A DNA stretch of 64,000 nucleotides from JAFNGF01 sp964567045 (GTDB lineage Bacteria; Planctomycetota; Phycisphaerae; Sedimentisphaerales; Anaerobacaceae): the NCBI GenBank assembly GCA_964567045.1, contig CAZMLE010000014.1, forward strand, positions 4,207-68,206, read 5' to 3'. The notes beneath the pieces are model-generated. The model was given only the letters and a program-made list of their open reading frames with translations. It searched no databases and was not told the DNA's origin. Made by a program: the position numbers and the translations under genes. Below, one piece after another: positions 50,034 to 59,078 of this stretch. How positions within the stretch are numbered: the stretch's first letter is position 1; each line of letters starts with the position of its first letter.

Positions 50034-53000
50034 CAAATAAAACAGAATACGACCCCGAAATAAATTGCGGGGCTAAATATTTAGCCGCCAAATTTATTTG
50101 GCGGTTTTTCGACTCCGCAGGCAAGGTCCGCCACGGGCGGATTCTTCGCTGGTTTCTGGTTGGCTTGGCTATTATCGCTGTTTTAGGGCTTGTATTTGTC
50201 TGGATGGTACGTGCTCTGCCGCACATCGCCCTGGCACAAATCAGCGAGCTGACCAATACGAGAATTGGCGCCGAATCGGTGAGCCTCGGCCTCGATGGCT
50301 CGGTCCTCATTAGAAACCTCGTGATTAGGCCTGACCGGGAACAAAAATACGATGACGCGATACTCAAGGCCGAGACCGTATATGCTCGCTTTAGTATAGG
50401 CAGTCTAATGCTGTTGGGTCCCCGACTTAAAGACATACGTGTCAATGATTTTGTATTTGATGCCCAGTACGACCTGGATGCAGGCAGGTGGAACGTAGCG
50501 GCGCTGAAAATCCGTGTCCCTCGGGATGGTTCCGGCAAGATGCCGGCAGTTCACCTTAGCCAGGGGACATTGCAATATAGTAAGGTCTCAAGCGGGCAGG
50601 CCAAGGTTGCAGCGTCTGTGCCTGTTCGTGCAGAGTTCGGGTTCGACCAGTGGACACAAGAAGGCTACCGCTTTAATATACGGACGGCTGCACTGTCGAG
50701 CGGCTTCGGCAAAAGCAACTTGAGCGGATTCATCAAGCCCGGCAGAATTACAGTTGCAGGCGGTATCTCATCGACGGATATTCCCACACTTGAATGGGCC
50801 TGGGCGGTAGATGTATTAGCCGCAGAGTTGGATTATGAGCAGGACCGCAACTACTCTGTTAAGCTGCGGGTAAAAGATTTTCATAGCACACATACTCCCG
50901 CGGCGGACACCTTTGGGTTAATCAAGTCGCCATCGCTGGCAAAGTCCGGTGCATTTGATGCTCTGCAGAGTTTCTTCAGCCGATACAGTCCTGTCGGAAC
51001 AGTCGATATCGACGTTGCTGCGTCGGGCAATTTCGACCGCTTGAGCGACAGCACGGCAAGCGGCAAGGTCTATTGTAAGGATGTTTCAGTTTGCGACCGT
51101 CACTTCCCGTACGCAATAAAGCACCTGACCGGCGAGGTAGATTTCACGCAAGACGGCGCAGTCCTGAATGCGCTATCCGGCAAACACGGTGACGTTGACA
51201 TAAACATTGATGGCTTGGTCAAGGGCTTTGGCCCGACGCAGCAGTATCAGTTCCGCATTACAAGTACTAACATGGTCTTGGATGGTGACCTTTATAGCGC
51301 GTTAAGCGCAGAGCAAAAGAATCTATGGGATGCTTTTTCTCCAGGCGGGCGGGTCGCGATAGATCAACGCTTTAGCAGAAAGTCGCAAGCTGATACCAAA
51401 ACAACCTTGACGATTGAGCTGCTCGATGCCCAGGCTGCCTATAAGCATTTTCCTTATCCTCTGAGAAATCTCACCGGGAAACTCTTTTTTGACCGGAATA
51501 GTGTCCTTGTCTCGGATGTAGTCTCGCAGGTAGACACATGCAAAATCACCTTTAACGGCAGCGTAAGCGGTTATAATACAGAACAACCAACGTGCTATCT
51601 TTCAATAAAAGCAGACAATGTCCCGCTGGATTCAACACTTGCAGCGGCACTGCCGGATAGCTCAAGGAGCTTTTACAACCGATTTGACTTAGCTGGATTA
51701 GCCGATGCCCAGATAAAGGTTTTTACGCTGCAGCAGGGCCGTGAGCGCGCCTTCGGCGGACCACCCATTCGGCAAGGTCAGGGCAGGCTTGGCACGAGCA
51801 GTTTTCTGGCCGATGTCACTTTGAAAGAGGCCCGCCTCCGGCGGATGGGCGAATCGCCGCTGGTTATTTCTAATATTTCAGCGACGGCTGTCATCATGCC
51901 GGATTCGATGAGTATCAAGCAGTTCACCGGCCAATGCAGTCAGGGCGAGGTCTCGATTGCCGGCAGCATCTCGCTTGCGAATCAGGCCCAGCCGTCTCGC
52001 TACCACTTGACGGTAGGTGCACAGGGAGTTGAGCTGAGTGCTGATTTGGTCGACTTGTTGCCGGGGTCGGCGAAAAAAATCTTTTCCGAGTCGACGCCGC
52101 AAGGCAGAATCAATCTCACTGCCGATTTGAGAAAAGCTGCCGACGATCCCCGCTTTCGCGCCCGACACCTTGCCCCTGCAGAAGCAGGGGAACCCAGTTA
52201 CCAGATTGCTGTCGAGTGTTTGGGTGACAGTGTTGCCTTTAAGCAGTTTGCATACCCTCTGAAGAATGTTGTTGGCAAATTGGCGATAACAAATAAGACT
52301 CTCACATTTGAAAATGTTACTGCGGCTCCGGCTGCTGGCCAATCGGAAATCGCAGATCGCAAATCGCAAATCGTCCTGAATGGTCAAGTCACATTAGCTG
52401 ACGGTGCTTTGGGCCAGGCCCGCCCTGAGCGTGCCGAACGGGGTAGTCTCGAGCTTTCGGCCAGTGACATCCCCTTTGACGAGCAATTAGGAACTGCCTT
52501 AACCAGTAAGGGCATTGCTCCTTTTTATGGTAAGCTGCGACCTTCTGGCCGATTTGATTTGGATTCGGTAAATATAAAGATTTTTGCTGCAAACGACGGC
52601 TCAAATTGTGTTGATTTCGCCGGCGCGGTCAGATTGAAAGACTGCCGGTTCGACTTATCCGGTACCGAAGCCCAATTAAATGCCTTGTTGAAGGCTAAAG
52701 GCTTGTACAAAGTCGGCAGTCCCCCCGCCAGAGGCGGGCAGGGCAGTGGTTTCTCGGCTGGAGCTATCAGCCTTACCGCCGATAGTCTCAGGGTTAAGGG
52801 CAAAGCCATAACCAATCTGAACGCAGATATCAATTACGATCCCGACACCCAGAGCTGGCTGGCGGAGAATTTGCTTGCTGATTGCTATGGCGGTAAAGTG
52901 GCAGGTAAGCTGGAATTTAGACGCCCAGCGCGTGAGTCTTTGAAATATCTGTTGCAGGTAGGTTTTGACAAGGTTGACCTAAGGCAGTTTCTTGCCGATA

Positions 53001-53551
53001 CAGGCCCCACAGGTTCCACACAGACCGGGCATAGCAGTGGGACAATGAGGGGGGCACTGAGCATTATAGCCGAGGTTGGTGCCCCCGTGTCTTCTGTCGA
53101 AGACAGAAACGGGGGGCAAATCGGCCAATGCAGGCTGGCAATACGCGATATGGAGGTGGGTAAACTCTCGCCGCTGGCAAAACTGCTGTACGTATTGAAG
53201 CTGACGGAGCCGAAGGACTTCGCCTTCGAGCACATGGTTGTTGATTCATACATCAAGGGCGACAAGCTACTTTTTGAAGAATTCGATTTATCCGGCCAGG
53301 CGATAGCTTTTAGCGGCTCCGGCTGGATGGACCTGGCCAGTGACAATGTGGATTTGGTTCTTACTGCTCGCGGCAAGCGCTTAGCTGCCGCCCCGAACAA
53401 GGTCGGGGTTGTGCAGTCTCTGGCCGAAGGCCTCGGCCAGGCCGTGGTCAGGGTAGAAGTAACCGGCAACGTTCACGATCCCCAGGTGACGACCAGAACG
53501 TTGCCGGTCATCGAAGACTCGCTGAAAATCCTCGGTACAAAGCGGAAGTAA
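50030..53551 (+). CDS. Large AsmA-like envelope protein
   Basis: A 1173-residue protein. One membrane anchor (WFLVGLAIIAVLGLVFVWMV, residues 43-62) is followed by a very long beta-rich region with repeats such as GYNTEQPTCYLSIKADNVPL and VSIAGSISLAN, and an AsmA-like C-terminal part (GGKVAGKLEFR, FDLSGQAIAFSGSGWMDL). AsmA/YhdP/TamB proteins bridge the envelope and carry lipids. At least five short palindromic repeats lie in frame within it (near 50053, 51745, 52148, 52420, 52720 and 53081), each giving odd peptides like RARHLAPAEAGEP. Coupled to purD by 4 bases. Confidence 0.8.
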   Translation: MTNKTEYDPEINCGAKYLAAKFIWRFFDSAGKVRHGRILRWFLVGLAIIAVLGLVFVWMVRALPHIALAQISELTNTRIGAESVSLGLDGSVLIRNLVIRPDREQKYDDAILKAETVYARFSIGSLMLLGPRLKDIRVNDFVFDAQYDLDAGRWNVAALKIRVPRDGSGKMPAVHLSQGTLQYSKVSSGQAKVAASVPVRAEFGFDQWTQEGYRFNIRTAALSSGFGKSNLSGFIKPGRITVAGGISSTDIPTLEWAWAVDVLAAELDYEQDRNYSVKLRVKDFHSTHTPAADTFGLIKSPSLAKSGAFDALQSFFSRYSPVGTVDIDVAASGNFDRLSDSTASGKVYCKDVSVCDRHFPYAIKHLTGEVDFTQDGAVLNALSGKHGDVDINIDGLVKGFGPTQQYQFRITSTNMVLDGDLYSALSAEQKNLWDAFSPGGRVAIDQRFSRKSQADTKTTLTIELLDAQAAYKHFPYPLRNLTGKLFFDRNSVLVSDVVSQVDTCKITFNGSVSGYNTEQPTCYLSIKADNVPLDSTLAAALPDSSRSFYNRFDLAGLADAQIKVFTLQQGRERAFGGPPIRQGQGRLGTSSFLADVTLKEARLRRMGESPLVISNISATAVIMPDSMSIKQFTGQCSQGEVSIAGSISLANQAQPSRYHLTVGAQGVELSADLVDLLPGSAKKIFSESTPQGRINLTADLRKAADDPRFRARHLAPAEAGEPSYQIAVECLGDSVAFKQFAYPLKNVVGKLAITNKTLTFENVTAAPAAGQSEIADRKSQIVLNGQVTLADGALGQARPERAERGSLELSASDIPFDEQLGTALTSKGIAPFYGKLRPSGRFDLDSVNIKIFAANDGSNCVDFAGAVRLKDCRFDLSGTEAQLNALLKAKGLYKVGSPPARGGQGSGFSAGAISLTADSLRVKGKAITNLNADINYDPDTQSWLAENLLADCYGGKVAGKLEFRRPARESLKYLLQVGFDKVDLRQFLADTGPTGSTQTGHSSGTMRGALSIIAEVGAPVSSVEDRNGGQIGQCRLAIRDMEVGKLSPLAKLLYVLKLTEPKDFAFEHMVVDSYIKGDKLLFEEFDLSGQAIAFSGSGWMDLASDNVDLVLTARGKRLAAAPNKVGVVQSLAEGLGQAVVRVEVTGNVHDPQVTTRTLPVIEDSLKILGTKRK
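52148..52190. repeat. Family A palindromic repeat inside the AsmA-like gene
   Basis: CCCCGCTTTCGCGCCCGACA then CCTTGCCCCTGCAGAAGCAG and GGG: same layout as 34811-34860, translated in frame as PRFRARHLAPAEAG. The first hairpin is partly degraded. Confidence 0.8.
53081..53117. repeat. Family B palindromic repeat inside the AsmA-like gene
   Basis: GCCCCCGTGTCTTCTGTCGA followed by AGACAGAAACGGGGGGC: a nested hairpin around TCTGTC/GACAGA. Its relative in the DUF3795 gene is at 57098-57131. Confidence 0.8.
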
Positions 53552-53569
53552 ATAAAGGGAGTTTTGTCC

Positions 53570-55837
53570 ATGAACAGGCGGCGGTTTCTGCAGATAAGCT
53601 CAGGCTCAGCGGCAGCGATGTTTTTGCCTGAAATTCATCTGGGTGCTGGTGAGATACCAAAGGCTGAGCGGCCAAACATTCTCTGGATTAGCTGTGAGGA
53701 CACCAGTTGCGACCTTGGCTGCTACGGCGATAGTTGCGCTGTGACACCCAACATCGACGAGCTGGCTGCACAGGGCGTGCGTTACACCAACGTATATACG
53801 AACGCCGGGGTCTGCGCACCATCCCGCTCGGGTGTCATCACCGGCATGTACCCGACCACCATCGGCACGCATCACATGCGATGCCAGGGTGTGCCGCCGG
53901 CAGAAGTAAAGTGCTTCCCTGAGTATCTCAGGGCTGCCAGCTATTATTGCACCAACAATTCTAAAACCGATTACCAGTTCGACCCGCCCGTTACCGCCTG
54001 GGACGAGTGCAGCAACAAGGCACACTGGCGAGGCCGGGCTAAAGACCAGCCCGCCAGACGTATGGCGGGCCAGCCTTTCTTGGCTGTTATCAACCTGACA
54101 GTTTCACACGAAAGTCAAAACTGGCCAAAGAAAGGGGAAAAGCTGATTCACGACCCCGCCAAGGCCATTGTGCCACCGTACTATCCGGATACACCTGTTG
54201 TCCGCGAGAATTTGGCAAGGTACTACGACAACGTGACCAAAATGGATGAGCAGGCAGGACGGATCCTCAAGCAGCTTGAAGAAGACAGCCTGGCGGAGGA
54301 TACCATCGTCTGGTTTTGGGGCGACCATGGGCGGGGTCTGCCGCGAGCTAAGCGGTGGATTTATGACTCAGGCATCAGGGTTCCGCTGATCATTTGTGTG
54401 CCGGAGAAGTGGCGTAAGCATGCTATGCCCGGCAGTCCTGATGCCGTTAAGCCCGGCACAGTGAACGATGAGCTAATCGCATTCATTGATTTTGCTCCGA
54501 CCATGTTGTCCCTGGCGGGGGTGGCAATTCCCAAACATATCCAGGGACAGGCCTTTTTGGGCAGTCAAAAAGCCAGGCCGCGGGACTATGTTTTTGCCGC
54601 CCGCGACCGTATGGACGAGGCGTACGACATTATCCGTGCGGTGCGCGACAAGCGCTATAAATACATTCGCAACTATATGCCGCATCTTACCCGCGCCCAG
54701 GACATCGAGTATATGAACCAGATGCCGATTATGCAGGAGATGCGCCGCGCTAGCGCTGAGGGTAAACTCAAAGGGCTGCAGAAACAGTACTTTGAGCCGA
54801 CCAAGCCCGTTGAGGAATTGTACGACACGCTCAACGACCCACACGAGGTCAACAATCTGGCCGGCGAGGCGAAATACAAGGATGTCCTCCAGCGGCTGCG
54901 CAAGGTGCACGGCGAATGGATGAAACAGACCCGTGACGTCGGGCTGATTCCTGAGCCGGAATTTGACGAAATGAAACGGCCCGGCGGTCGGTGGCAGAAA
55001 ACTGCTACCCCGAAATTTGCAAACGCCTTCCACGCGGGCGATAGGGGCACTTCGGTCGCCATAACGTGTGCTACAAAAGGCGCATCTATCGCTTACCGAA
55101 TAGGCGACCAGGGCAGTTGGAAGCTGTACAGAAAACCCGTACTGGTTCAAGCCGGTCAGACATTATGTGCCAGGGCCTGCCGCATTGGCTTCAGAGATGG
55201 CAATGAGGCTGCGTTCAAACTGCTCCAGGCCAATAAATTTGAAGATGTTCCCCGCCTTCGCGGGGACAGGCTTGTCCCTGCGGAGGCAGGGGGTCAGGAT
55301 GAGCCGACCGAAGAGATTCTGCACTGGAGAGATACCCTTTATAAGACCGATCTATTGGCGCGGCTGCGCAAAATCAAGGCATTGGACTTCGTGGCACGGC
55401 CTTCCTGGCCGTGGCTCACGGGCTGGAAGCCCGTGCCACAGGTGATACCTCAGTATCTATTGGCTCTGAAGGATGAATATGCCTCGGTTCGTTACTGGGC
55501 GGTGATCGGGTTGCACTACAACTGTAAGGAAAAGCCGGATAGAAAGCAGGCAGAAGCCATGCTACAAAAAGTGCTCAAGGACCCGGCGCCAGTTGTTCGT
55601 ATCGCGGCGGCCCACGCCCTGTGCGACTGGGGCCAAGAAGAAAAGGCACTGCCCGTCCTGGTGGATGCCCTGAACTGCCAGACTGATAAAGGTCGTTTGC
55701 ACGCGATGATTGCATTAAAAGAGATTGGCGAAAAAGCCATGCCTGCTTTAGAGCAAATCAAGGCACACGAAAAAGACCCCGACAACTATGTGCAGCGAGT
55801 CACAGGCGCGGTGCTGAAGCGCCTTGGAAGCGGTTAG
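53570..55837 (+). CDS. Exported sulfatase with C-terminal HEAT-like repeats
   Basis: A 755-residue arylsulfatase-family enzyme. MNRRRFLQISSGSAAAMFLP is a twin-arginine-like leader. CAPSR at 82-86 is the formylglycine motif, so Cys82 needs an anaerobic-type or FGE maturase. NILWISCEDTS gives the first metal-site residues. After the roughly 450-residue catalytic part comes a chitobiase-C-like segment (SIAYRIGDQGSWKLYRKPV), then HEAT-like repeats (VRYWAVIGLHY, VVRIAAAHALCDWG, GRLHAMIALKEIG). Three palindromic repeats lie in frame (54047, 55250, 55391). ATG at 53570 follows AAGGGAG. Confidence 0.88.
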   Translation: MNRRRFLQISSGSAAAMFLPEIHLGAGEIPKAERPNILWISCEDTSCDLGCYGDSCAVTPNIDELAAQGVRYTNVYTNAGVCAPSRSGVITGMYPTTIGTHHMRCQGVPPAEVKCFPEYLRAASYYCTNNSKTDYQFDPPVTAWDECSNKAHWRGRAKDQPARRMAGQPFLAVINLTVSHESQNWPKKGEKLIHDPAKAIVPPYYPDTPVVRENLARYYDNVTKMDEQAGRILKQLEEDSLAEDTIVWFWGDHGRGLPRAKRWIYDSGIRVPLIICVPEKWRKHAMPGSPDAVKPGTVNDELIAFIDFAPTMLSLAGVAIPKHIQGQAFLGSQKARPRDYVFAARDRMDEAYDIIRAVRDKRYKYIRNYMPHLTRAQDIEYMNQMPIMQEMRRASAEGKLKGLQKQYFEPTKPVEELYDTLNDPHEVNNLAGEAKYKDVLQRLRKVHGEWMKQTRDVGLIPEPEFDEMKRPGGRWQKTATPKFANAFHAGDRGTSVAITCATKGASIAYRIGDQGSWKLYRKPVLVQAGQTLCARACRIGFRDGNEAAFKLLQANKFEDVPRLRGDRLVPAEAGGQDEPTEEILHWRDTLYKTDLLARLRKIKALDFVARPSWPWLTGWKPVPQVIPQYLLALKDEYASVRYWAVIGLHYNCKEKPDRKQAEAMLQKVLKDPAPVVRIAAAHALCDWGQEEKALPVLVDALNCQTDKGRLHAMIALKEIGEKAMPALEQIKAHEKDPDNYVQRVTGAVLKRLGSG
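54047..54074. repeat. CCCGCCAGACGTATGGCGGG palindrome inside sulfatase gene
   Basis: A GC palindrome translated as QPARRMAGQ between the catalytic segments. Confidence 0.7.
55250..55292. repeat. Family A palindromic repeat inside sulfatase gene
   Basis: CCCCGCCTTCGCGGGGACAG followed by GCTTGTCCCTGCGGAGGCAG and GGG, in frame as PRLRGDRLVPAEAG. Confidence 0.85.
55391..55440. repeat. GTGGCACGG...CCGTGCCAC palindrome inside sulfatase gene
   Basis: GTGGCACGGCCTTCCTGGCC then GTGGCTCACGGGCTGGAAGC and CCGTGCCAC: an interrupted hairpin encoding VARPSWPWLTGWKPVPQ, between the chitobiase-like and HEAT-like parts. Confidence 0.8.
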
Positions 55838-55838
55838 T

Positions 55839-56642
55839 ATGCATAAGCACAGAGGCTTTACGTTAATAGAACTTCTGGTGGTGATTGCCATCATTGCGAT
55901 ATTGATGGCGATCCTGATACCCGCACTAAGCAGGGCCAGAGAGCAGGGAAAACGCGCTGCCTGCCTTAGCAACGTTGCGCAGTTAGGGCTTGCCTGGGTT
56001 TTGTACGCGGACGAAAACGACAATAAGATCGTTAACGGCTGCACCGGCAAAGGGGGCGAAAACCCTATACCGAGCAATGAAGACGGCTGGGTGCACTGGG
56101 CCGGCTACACGGATCAGACAGGCGAAGCAGACCAGATAAAAGCTATCAAAGACGGTGCACTATTCCCATACTGCAAGAGCGAAAAACTCTACAAATGCCC
56201 GACCGGCCTGCGCGGCGAGATGCGCACGTATGCCATAGTCGATTCTATGAACGGCTGGCCAAGCGGGCCCAGAATCAAAAATAGAATGGATATTCACAGG
56301 CCCGCCGAGAGAGCTGTTTTTCTCGATGAAGGCTGGGTGACATTTGCCAGTTGGAGCGTCCCTTATGACAGGGAGGCCTGGTGGGGAAGCGCAGTGACGG
56401 TGGCGGGCATACTCGCCGCTGACAACCGCCATAAGGACCCGCCCCCGGTCCGGCACGGCAACGGCACAAACTTCTCCTTCGCAGACGGCCACAGCGAATA
56501 CTGGAAGTGGAAGGACCCGCGGACGATAAGCTATGGCAGACTGGAAGTGGGGTCCCGGCCAGACCAGCCGGGCAATCCAGATTTGCACCGTGTGCAAAAG
56601 GCCGTGTGGGGAAAGTTGGGTTACACACCAAGCCGTTCGTAG
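55839..56642 (+). CDS. Type IV pilin-like/pseudopilin protein with H-X9-DG motif
   Basis: A 267-residue secreted pilin-like protein. The N-terminus MHKHRGFTLIELLVVIAIIA gives a prepilin peptidase site (G-FTLIE) and the hydrophobic helix. The C-terminus has HGNGTNFSFADG, exactly H, nine residues, DG, the motif of the large planctomycete pseudopilin family, often followed as here by GHSEYWKW. The start is one base after the sulfatase stop, so the two are probably co-expressed. The role (export or surface structure) is unknown. Confidence 0.9.
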   Translation: MHKHRGFTLIELLVVIAIIAILMAILIPALSRAREQGKRAACLSNVAQLGLAWVLYADENDNKIVNGCTGKGGENPIPSNEDGWVHWAGYTDQTGEADQIKAIKDGALFPYCKSEKLYKCPTGLRGEMRTYAIVDSMNGWPSGPRIKNRMDIHRPAERAVFLDEGWVTFASWSVPYDREAWWGSAVTVAGILAADNRHKDPPPVRHGNGTNFSFADGHSEYWKWKDPRTISYGRLEVGSRPDQPGNPDLHRVQKAVWGKLGYTPSRS

Positions 56643-56647
56643 AGAGA

Positions 56648-57235
56648 ATGAAAATGAGCTTAACAGAAGAAAAAAATCTTGCCGGTTGCTGCGGTTTGTA
56701 TTGCGGCCTGTGTCCCCGGTATCAGTCAACAGCAGCGAGCAAGTGTCCCGGCTGCAAAATACTTTCTTTGACGATTTCCTGTAAGCGCTACAACTGCTGC
56801 GTTAAGAAAAATCGCTTCGAGACGTGCACAGAATGTGAGGCTTTTCCATGCGAAAAGTACGATGAATTCTTCGAGTGGGATAGCTTTGTCACTCACCGGG
56901 TCTGCCTGCCAAACATCGAGCGCATCAAGCAAGTTGGACTGACGAAATGGCTGCGCCAGCAGAGCAAAAAACGCCAAGTCCTGGAGAACCTACTGGCTAA
57001 CTATAATGAGGGAAGGTCGCGCAGTTTTTACTGCATCGCGGCGGCGCTGCTGCCAATGCCGTTGATAGCCAAGTCCATCAAGCAAGCGCAAAAGACGCCC
57101 GCGTCTTCCTGTCGCAAGACAGGAGGGGGGGCCGATTCCGACATAAAATCCAGGGCCAGAATCCTCCGCGCTGCTATCCAGGATTCCGCCTCTAAAGCCG
57201 ACGTCGATTTGAAACTCAGGCACCCTGGCAAATAG
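56648..57235 (+). CDS. DUF3795 cysteine-rich protein
   Basis: A 195-residue protein with a Cys-rich first half: LAGCCGLYCGLCPRYQ, KCPGCKI, CKRYNCCVKKN and FETCTECEAFPC, the DUF3795 pattern that probably binds zinc or an Fe-S cluster. The second half is helical. A family B repeat lies at 57098-57131 and gives TPASSCRKTGGGAD near the C-terminus. The end overlaps the convergent trmB gene by 20 bases. ATG at 56648 or 56654 starts it. Confidence 0.83.
   Translation: MKMSLTEEKNLAGCCGLYCGLCPRYQSTAASKCPGCKILSLTISCKRYNCCVKKNRFETCTECEAFPCEKYDEFFEWDSFVTHRVCLPNIERIKQVGLTKWLRQQSKKRQVLENLLANYNEGRSRSFYCIAAALLPMPLIAKSIKQAQKTPASSCRKTGGGADSDIKSRARILRAAIQDSASKADVDLKLRHPGK
57098..57131. repeat. Family B palindromic repeat inside the DUF3795 gene
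   Basis: CCCGCGTCTTCCTGTCGCAA followed by GACAGGAGGGGGGG: hairpin around CCTGTC/GACAGG, the same design as 53081-53117. Confidence 0.8.
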
Positions 57236-57896
57236 AGCTGTGGCTCTTACCGGCTTTTTTCAGAGCAAGGGTGTAGATTTGCCTTTGGTCTTTGATGTAT
57301 TTTCGTTCGTAATTTGTGCCGGTCAGTTCGCCCTCTTGCGCACCGGCGGCAGGGAGAAATTCGATCGCTTCAAGTTTTTGCCCCTGAGCCGTTACTAGCC
57401 GCTGTATCTGGCCGAAATAATCGCCATCATCGGTTGCAATTCTTAACTCGCCACCGTGCTTCAGGCAACGCAGCATATGCTGGAGATTTACCTCGTTTAG
57501 AAAGCGTCTTTTGTGGTGACGCCGTTTCGGCCAGGGGTCGGGGAAATAAATGTGAAAGCAGTCCACGCAGCCATCCGGCACAAAATCGGCTAAGAAAGCG
57601 GCAGCATCGGTGCGGACTATCCGTACATTTGTCAGGCCTGATCGGCCAATCCGGTCCACAGCGTAGCGATAGAATTTTTTGGCCCGTTCAATTCCCAGAA
57701 AATTGACGCCCGGCTGGGCTTTAGCCTGGTTCAGAAGGAAGGTAGCTCTGCCCGTGCCGATCTCAATATGCAGTGGCCCGGCACGTCCGAAAACCTGCGC
57801 GAAGTTTATCCGCCATCCGCGTGGCGGATCAATTCTGCCCTGGAGATTTTCCAGGTATAGTGCAACCGAAGGATATTCCTTCAGGATTTTCGCCAT
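57216..57896 (-). CDS. trmB: tRNA (guanine-N7)-methyltransferase
   Basis: A 226-residue SAM methyltransferase making m7G46 in tRNA. LHIEIGTGRATFLLNQAK is motif I, FLGIERAKKF follows, and the diagnostic IYFPDPWPKRRHHKRR with FLNEVNLQHMLRCLKHGGEL is intact. Residues around IDPPRGWRINFAQ come from a short palindrome (ATCCGCCATCCGCGTGGCGGAT, 57808-57829 region), an apparent in-frame insertion before the core. The gene stands alone on the minus strand. Confidence 0.93.
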   Translation of the reverse strand: MAKILKEYPSVALYLENLQGRIDPPRGWRINFAQVFGRAGPLHIEIGTGRATFLLNQAKAQPGVNFLGIERAKKFYRYAVDRIGRSGLTNVRIVRTDAAAFLADFVPDGCVDCFHIYFPDPWPKRRHHKRRFLNEVNLQHMLRCLKHGGELRIATDDGDYFGQIQRLVTAQGQKLEAIEFLPAAGAQEGELTGTNYERKYIKDQRQIYTLALKKAGKSHSSICQGA

Positions 57897-58125
57897 TGGC
57901 TTAATATGGGCAAAAAACGCAAATTAGATAAAGAGCAGCAAGGTCACACGGACTTAATTGTACAAGAAGACGACCGGTCAGGCAAAGGCCGGCAGAATTT
58001 CTCGGCTCTTTGGACTTAAAGTGCGGTCTGAGACTGTTCGATAAGAGGTCTTGAACCTAATTGTCGACTCAGCGTATGGCTTTATAGGACGGAACCTACA
58101 AGGGACCGGAAAGGAACCCTGTAAA
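57897..58125. other. Short gap between trmB and the isochorismatase-like gene
   Basis: It contains a 37-codon plus-strand frame (57906-58019, MGKKRKLDKEQQGHTDL) with no ribosome site or recognisable domain. I do not call it a gene. Confidence 0.5.
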
Positions 58126-58848
58126 ATGGTTCTGCATTTACTGAAAAACCGTCGCAAGGCAGTTTTGCTGGATATTAATACGCAGCGGGACTTTCTGCTG
58201 GCCGGGGGAAAAGCATGTATAAGGAACCACAGGAGGGTACTATCGCATATTCGCAGGGTGATGGCCTGGGCCAGAAGTAAGGACATCCCGGTCATCTCGA
58301 CCTGTGAGATTCATCCCAATAATAATCCGCCGGAAGGCGGAGCAATGGCGGATGCGGCTCATTACTGCCTGGATGGAACAGATGGGCAAAAAAAGGTGCC
58401 GTACACCCTGCTAAGCAACAGAGTGAGTTTTCCTGCCGACGGCAACACCGATTTGCCGAGAGATATGTTGCGGCAGTATAGGCAGATTATCCTTCATCAG
58501 CGCTGCGTTGATCCCTTTGATGAGCCTAGGATCGATAGGTTGCTCAGCGACGTTCGAGCTAGTGAGTTTGTTTTGATCGGGGCCAGCACCGAAGGCGCCG
58601 TCCGGGCGGCCGCGTTGGGATTGCTACAGCGGAGTAAGAAAGTGATAGTAGTTGTTGACGCGGTAGGTTCGCACAATAACAGAGAGGCCAAGATGGCACT
58701 TCGTAAGATGCAAGCTAAAGGCGCAAGATTGATCGATACCAAAACGCTCGCCGGGACATCACATCTGCGGCTGGTCGGAGCGTGTGGCTGCGAAAGCTGC
58801 CAGGGACTGGCCCGAAAAGCACCGGTCGGTGCTCCGCAACGAAATTAA
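58126..58848 (+). CDS. Isochorismatase-like protein lacking the catalytic Cys
   Basis: A 240-residue protein with the cysteine hydrolase/isochorismatase fold: AVLLDINTQRDFLLAGG with Asp16, IPVISTCEIHPNNNP, and FVLIGASTEGAVRAAALGLL. In active family members the last region carries Cys in TxxCV; here it reads TEGAV, so Ala158 occupies the Cys position. The DAV segment after it is normal. The C-terminal CGCESCQG adds a Cys cluster. AAGGAA before the ATG at 58126 supports this start. Either a non-hydrolytic member (phenazine-type isochorismatases also lack the Cys) or a binding protein. Confidence 0.78.
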   Translation: MVLHLLKNRRKAVLLDINTQRDFLLAGGKACIRNHRRVLSHIRRVMAWARSKDIPVISTCEIHPNNNPPEGGAMADAAHYCLDGTDGQKKVPYTLLSNRVSFPADGNTDLPRDMLRQYRQIILHQRCVDPFDEPRIDRLLSDVRASEFVLIGASTEGAVRAAALGLLQRSKKVIVVVDAVGSHNNREAKMALRKMQAKGARLIDTKTLAGTSHLRLVGACGCESCQGLARKAPVGAPQRN

Positions 58849-58910
58849 CCACTGGCTGAGTAATTCACATCTCATCACTTTTTACCTCTATTTTCACAAA
58901 ATGCGTTCAG

Positions 58911-58965
58911 GCCCCGACTCCGCAGGGGCGCATTTCAAGGGCGCCTATACCCCACGGGGCCGGGT
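58911..58965. repeat. GC palindrome in the isochorismatase-M16 gap
   Basis: GGCCCCGACTCCGCAGGGGC then GCATTTCAAGGGCGCCTATA and CCCCACGGGGCC. Two GC hairpins, related in style to the family A repeats. The rest of 58849-59078 shows only the ribosome site of the next gene. Confidence 0.65.
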
Positions 58966-59078
58966 AGCAGTCGCTAATAATACTCACGATGAGGTAGACA
59001 CCGTTGCAGAGCAATGGTATACTTTGTGTACAATTAGAGAAGGCGAAGTTATTGTCAATTTTCAAAGGAGTATGCGAT

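Noticed and set aside
57906..58019. 37-codon frame MGKKRKLDKEQQGHTDL
   Set aside because: No ribosome site, no homology I recognise, lies in the trmB promoter region.
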